From positions 1 to 8,732 of the forward strand of contig JAHOYW010000166.1 of NCBI GenBank assembly GCA_019038735.1: a stretch of DNA of 8,732 nt, in the 5' to 3' direction. Numbering within the stretch: position 1 is the stretch's first letter; the number at the start of each line of letters is the position of its first letter. The DNA comes from Victivallales bacterium. Lineage in GTDB: Bacteria > Verrucomicrobiota > Lentisphaeria > Victivallales > Victivallaceae. Below, piece after piece: positions 5,917 through 8,732 of this stretch. A program made the translations under genes and the position numbers. The notes under the pieces were generated by a model, which was not told the origin of the DNA, ran no database searches, and saw only the letters and a list, made by a program, of their open reading frames with translations.

Positions 5917-5947
5917 TTCAAATTGGATTTGAATATTCTTATTTTTT
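5917..5947 (+). terminator. Possible weak terminator after the CapF-like gene
   Basis: Directly after the TAG stop, TTCAAAT and ATTTGAA form a perfect 7-bp stem with loop TGG (5917-5933), followed by a T-rich stretch to 5947. The stem is AT-rich, so termination would be inefficient, and read-through into the permease gene is plausible. Confidence 0.35.
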
Positions 5948-5999
5948 GAGCTATCTTTAATATTATAACTACTTACAGTTACTCAGAGGATTATTTTAT

Positions 6000-7847
6000 A
6001 TGTTAAAACAAGGTTTGAAAAAAAGCTTAAATGGTCTTGATGTGTTCTGTATAGCTTCCGGAGCAATGATTAGTTCTGGTATATTTGTTTTGCCGGGGAT
6101 TGCCTTTGAAGCTATTGGACCAGCGGTTTTTCTAGCATATATGCTAGCCGGTATTTTAGCACTTATGGGGGCTTTGGCAATTATTGAACTTTCTACCGCG
6201 ATGCCTCGTTCCGGCGGCGATTATTACTATATCGAGCGCAGCTTAGGTCCTTTAGCAGGAACTATTTCCGGTTGTTTAAGCTGGTTTGCGCTTTCTTTAA
6301 AAACCTCTTTCGCGCTTTTTGGATTGGCGCAAGTTGCTTATGTAACGCTAGGGATAAATGTTACTTTGTGCGGGATACTGGCTACCATATTTTTTGTTAT
6401 CATAAATATTATCGGCACAAAAGCCGCGGCAGTTTTTGAAGTTATTATGGTTATAGGGCTTCTACTGCTTTTAGCTTTGTTTATTTTCAGTGAAGTCTCT
6501 CATGTTTCTATATCAAATTTTGAGCCATTCTTTAATACAGGCGGCGATAAGATGGCACTTTTTGCGGTAGCGGGAATGGTCTTTATTTCTTTTGGTGGTC
6601 TGCTAAAAGTTTCCAGCGTCTCCGAGGAAGTTAAAAATCCACGCAGAAATATTCCTCTGGGCATGCTGCTGTCAATTATGGTAGTAACAATTTTATACGT
6701 TCTGGTTTTGATTGTGGTCGTCGGGATTTTACCGGCAGAACAACTGAGTGGTTCACTGACTCCTTTGGCTGACGCCGCGAAAATACATTACGGCAATTGG
6801 GGTTATTATCTGATTACGACAGGAGCGATATTGGCATTTGTTACTACAGCAAATGCTGGAATACTGGCGGCATCACGTTATCCTCTGGCACTCAGCCGAG
6901 ATGAATTGATACCGAAAATACTTAGCCGGGTCAGCGGCAAATCAAAGACACCAGTTGTCTCAATTTGTTTCACTGCTTGTTTTATAATTCTAGCTCTTCA
7001 ATTAAAATTGCTTGTTCTGGTAAAAATCGCGTCAACAGTAATACTACTTTCTTATGTGCTGACTAATTTAGCGGTAATCATTCTTCGTGAAAGTCAAATT
7101 CAAAATTACAGACCTTCTTTCAAGATGCCTCTTTACCCCTGGCTGCCGTTCATCAATGTAATAGTTTTCGGATTTTTAATTATTAAAATGGGCTTTGAGG
7201 CTGTAGAAGTATCTCTAGCTATAATTGCTATCGCATTATTGCTGTACTTGTTTTTCGGTCGAAAAGTCGGCAGAGAATCCGCTTTGATGCACTTGATCGG
7301 GCGCATTACTAATAAACGTCTCGATACGCATGGGCTTGAGGATGAATTAAGTGATATTTTACGTCAACGTGATGGATTAGTCAGAGATGATTTTGATGTA
7401 TTGGTAGAAGAAGCACCAGTTTTGATTTTAAAGCAGGCAATGACCGCCGATGAACTTTTTCACGAAATTGCGGATAAATTGGCTGAAGAACTTAATATGA
7501 AGCCTGCGAAAATGTTTGATTTTTTACTGGAACGGGAAGAAGAAAGCAGCACAGCAATTTCTCCGATGGTGGCAATTCCGCATATCATTATTGACCGCAA
7601 AAACTGTTTTAAGCTCTTCCTGTTGAAATCAGAGAAAGGTGTAGATTTCGGAAAAACTTACGATAATGTCAAAGCAATTTTTGTTCTTGCCGGCAGTCGC
7701 GATCAACGTCATCGCCATCTTAAAACTCTAGCGGCAATAGCCCAGCTTGTCCAGCATCGCAAATTCGAAAGCAGGTGGCAACGTGCCCGCACGGAAGAAC
7801 AATTAAGAGACGTTTTGCTACTAGGTCAGCGCAAGCGCGAAGTTTAA
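6000..7847 (+). CDS. APC-family amino acid permease with C-terminal PTS EIIA (fructose/Ntr-type) domain
   Basis: The 615-residue protein joins two parts. Residues ~10-420 are an APC-superfamily transporter with about 12 membrane segments: the first helix carries the substrate-site motif SGAMISSGIFVLPG (20-33), followed by ELSTAMPRSGGDYYYIER (63-80) and SSVSEEVKNPRRNIPLG (205-221), all typical of amino acid/polyamine permeases. After a cytoplasmic linker, residues ~475-607 form a PTS EIIA type-2 domain: AMTADELFHEIADKL, LLEREEESSTAISPMVAIPH, then a long helical half ending EEQLRDVLL. The phosphoacceptor-type His is His528 in AIPH. The domain may link transport to PTS or nitrogen-PTS phosphorylation state; that is inference, as no EI or HPr gene is in view. 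Start: AGAGGA at 5985-5990, 9-nt spacing. The transported amino acid is unknown. Confidence 0.92.
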   Translation: MLKQGLKKSLNGLDVFCIASGAMISSGIFVLPGIAFEAIGPAVFLAYMLAGILALMGALAIIELSTAMPRSGGDYYYIERSLGPLAGTISGCLSWFALSLKTSFALFGLAQVAYVTLGINVTLCGILATIFFVIINIIGTKAAAVFEVIMVIGLLLLLALFIFSEVSHVSISNFEPFFNTGGDKMALFAVAGMVFISFGGLLKVSSVSEEVKNPRRNIPLGMLLSIMVVTILYVLVLIVVVGILPAEQLSGSLTPLADAAKIHYGNWGYYLITTGAILAFVTTANAGILAASRYPLALSRDELIPKILSRVSGKSKTPVVSICFTACFIILALQLKLLVLVKIASTVILLSYVLTNLAVIILRESQIQNYRPSFKMPLYPWLPFINVIVFGFLIIKMGFEAVEVSLAIIAIALLLYLFFGRKVGRESALMHLIGRITNKRLDTHGLEDELSDILRQRDGLVRDDFDVLVEEAPVLILKQAMTADELFHEIADKLAEELNMKPAKMFDFLLEREEESSTAISPMVAIPHIIIDRKNCFKLFLLKSEKGVDFGKTYDNVKAIFVLAGSRDQRHRHLKTLAAIAQLVQHRKFESRWQRARTEEQLRDVLLLGQRKREV

Positions 7848-7872
7848 GCATTTTAGAAAAAAGGCAAAAAAA

Positions 7873-8700
7873 ATGGATTCAGAAAAAGCATTAGTAGTAT
7901 TTCAAGGAAAGAAAATCAGACGAACATGGTTTAACGACGAATGGTGGTTTGTCGCTGTTGATATTGTTGAAGCTCTAACAAATTCAAAAGATCCTAGCGG
8001 ATATTTGAAAGATATGAGGAGAAGAGATGAAGGTTTTAGAGAAGGGTGGGGGCAAATTGCCACCCCCCTTTCCATGAATACTCAAGGGGGAATGCAAAAG
8101 CTAAATTGCGTTTCAACAAAGGGAGCTTTCAGGATAATTCAGTCAATTCCATCTAAGAAAGCTGAACCTTTCAAACAATGGCTTGCGGAAGTTGGCTATC
8201 AAAGAGTACAGGAAATTGAAAATCCTGAACTTGCCCAAAAGCGAATGAGAGAACTATACAGAGCAAAAGGTTATTCTGACGCATGGATTGAAAAAAGAGT
8301 CCGAGGAATAGCAATACGTGATGAATTGACCAGCGAATGGGATAAAAGAGAGATAAAAACCGATAAAGAATACGCTATATTAACCGCCGAAATATCTAAG
8401 GCGACATTTGGTTTAACTCCAAGCGAGTATAAAAAACTTAAAGGACTCAAAAAAGAAAATTTGAGAGACCACATGGGTGATCTTGAGCTTATATTTTCAA
8501 TGCTTGGCGAAGCCTCCACGACAAGGATTGCCAGAGATAAAGATGCGCAAGGATTTGTTGAAAATAAATCTGCCGCCAAAAAAGGTGGAGCAGTTGCCGG
8601 AACCGCAAGAAAAGAATTGGAAAAACGAATCAGCGGAAAAATAGTATCCAAAGATAATTATCTGGAAGTACCGGAAAAACACAAAAGGGTAAAAAATTAA
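7873..8700 (+). CDS. Bro-N domain protein, phage antirepressor/DinD-like
   Basis: The 275-residue protein starts with a Bro-N domain (about 5-105): VVFQGKKIRRTWFNDEWWFVAVDIVEALTNS pattern, then GWGQIATPLS and KLNCVSTKGAFRIIQSIPS. The second half (about 120-270) resembles DinD, an E. coli SOS-induced protein that inhibits RecA filaments, in the stretch LRDHMGDLELIFSMLGEAST and the following AQGF.EN...GG.VAG.AR block. Bro-N domains bind DNA and occur in phage and virus antirepressors, but stand-alone chromosomal copies like this are common. A role in a prophage switch or DNA-damage response is possible, not shown; I see no SOS-type operator just upstream. The start has AAGG at 7861-7864, 8-nt spacing. 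It follows the permease by 25 bp without a terminator, so the two may be co-transcribed. No phage genes are seen in the window. Confidence 0.9.
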   Translation: MDSEKALVVFQGKKIRRTWFNDEWWFVAVDIVEALTNSKDPSGYLKDMRRRDEGFREGWGQIATPLSMNTQGGMQKLNCVSTKGAFRIIQSIPSKKAEPFKQWLAEVGYQRVQEIENPELAQKRMRELYRAKGYSDAWIEKRVRGIAIRDELTSEWDKREIKTDKEYAILTAEISKATFGLTPSEYKKLKGLKKENLRDHMGDLELIFSMLGEASTTRIARDKDAQGFVENKSAAKKGGAVAGTARKELEKRISGKIVSKDNYLEVPEKHKRVKN

Positions 8701-8732
8701 AAACTTGCAAAAAATAATATTCAATATATTTT

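Noticed and set aside
8044..8068. GC-rich imperfect palindrome inside the Bro-N gene
   Set aside because: It encodes the conserved GWGQIATP stretch of the Bro-N domain; the stem has mismatches and no T-run, so coding constraint explains it.

Overview
This AT-leaning bacterial window of 8732 bases carries seven complete protein genes, one partial gene and one short transposable element. No gene here is a taxonomic marker. The AT-rich sequence, a family 5 lipoprotein, an E. coli-type DAHP synthase and palindrome-flanked IS200-like genes would suit a Gram-negative-type heterotroph, possibly of the PVC group (Lentisphaerota and relatives). That placement is a low-confidence guess.

Layout from left to right. 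Positions 1-120 are the 3' end of a probable thioredoxin-fold gene whose stop codon overlaps the start of dapF (diaminopimelate epimerase, lysine and peptidoglycan synthesis). A small unknown membrane protein follows at 1026-1307. On the minus strand lies a family 5 (Opp/Dpp-type) substrate-binding lipoprotein with no transporter partner genes in view. Upstream of it, 3240-4034 is a repeat-rich zone. It holds an intact 150-residue IS200-like HUH transposase flanked by two inverted copies of a ~100-bp unit made of three GC-rich hairpins. A third, solitary copy abuts the start of the lipoprotein gene. This is the most unusual structure in the window and resembles REP/RAYT-type arrangements.

Next comes a class I DAHP synthase (minus strand, first step of the shikimate pathway), transcribed from a near-consensus promoter in a compact divergent intergenic region. 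Facing the other way is a stand-alone CapF/WbjC-type sugar-nucleotide reductase domain that lacks the usual C-terminal cupin domain. It is followed by an APC-family amino acid permease with a C-terminal PTS EIIA domain (phosphoacceptor-type His528), a transporter-regulator fusion. The last gene is a Bro-N/DinD-like protein related to phage antirepressors, 25 bp behind the permease.

The genes do not form one pathway. dapF and DAHP synthase are core amino acid biosynthesis. The lipoprotein and permease would handle peptide and amino acid uptake. The transposon, the Bro-N gene and the truncated CapF-like gene mark accessory insertions or reductions between these core genes.
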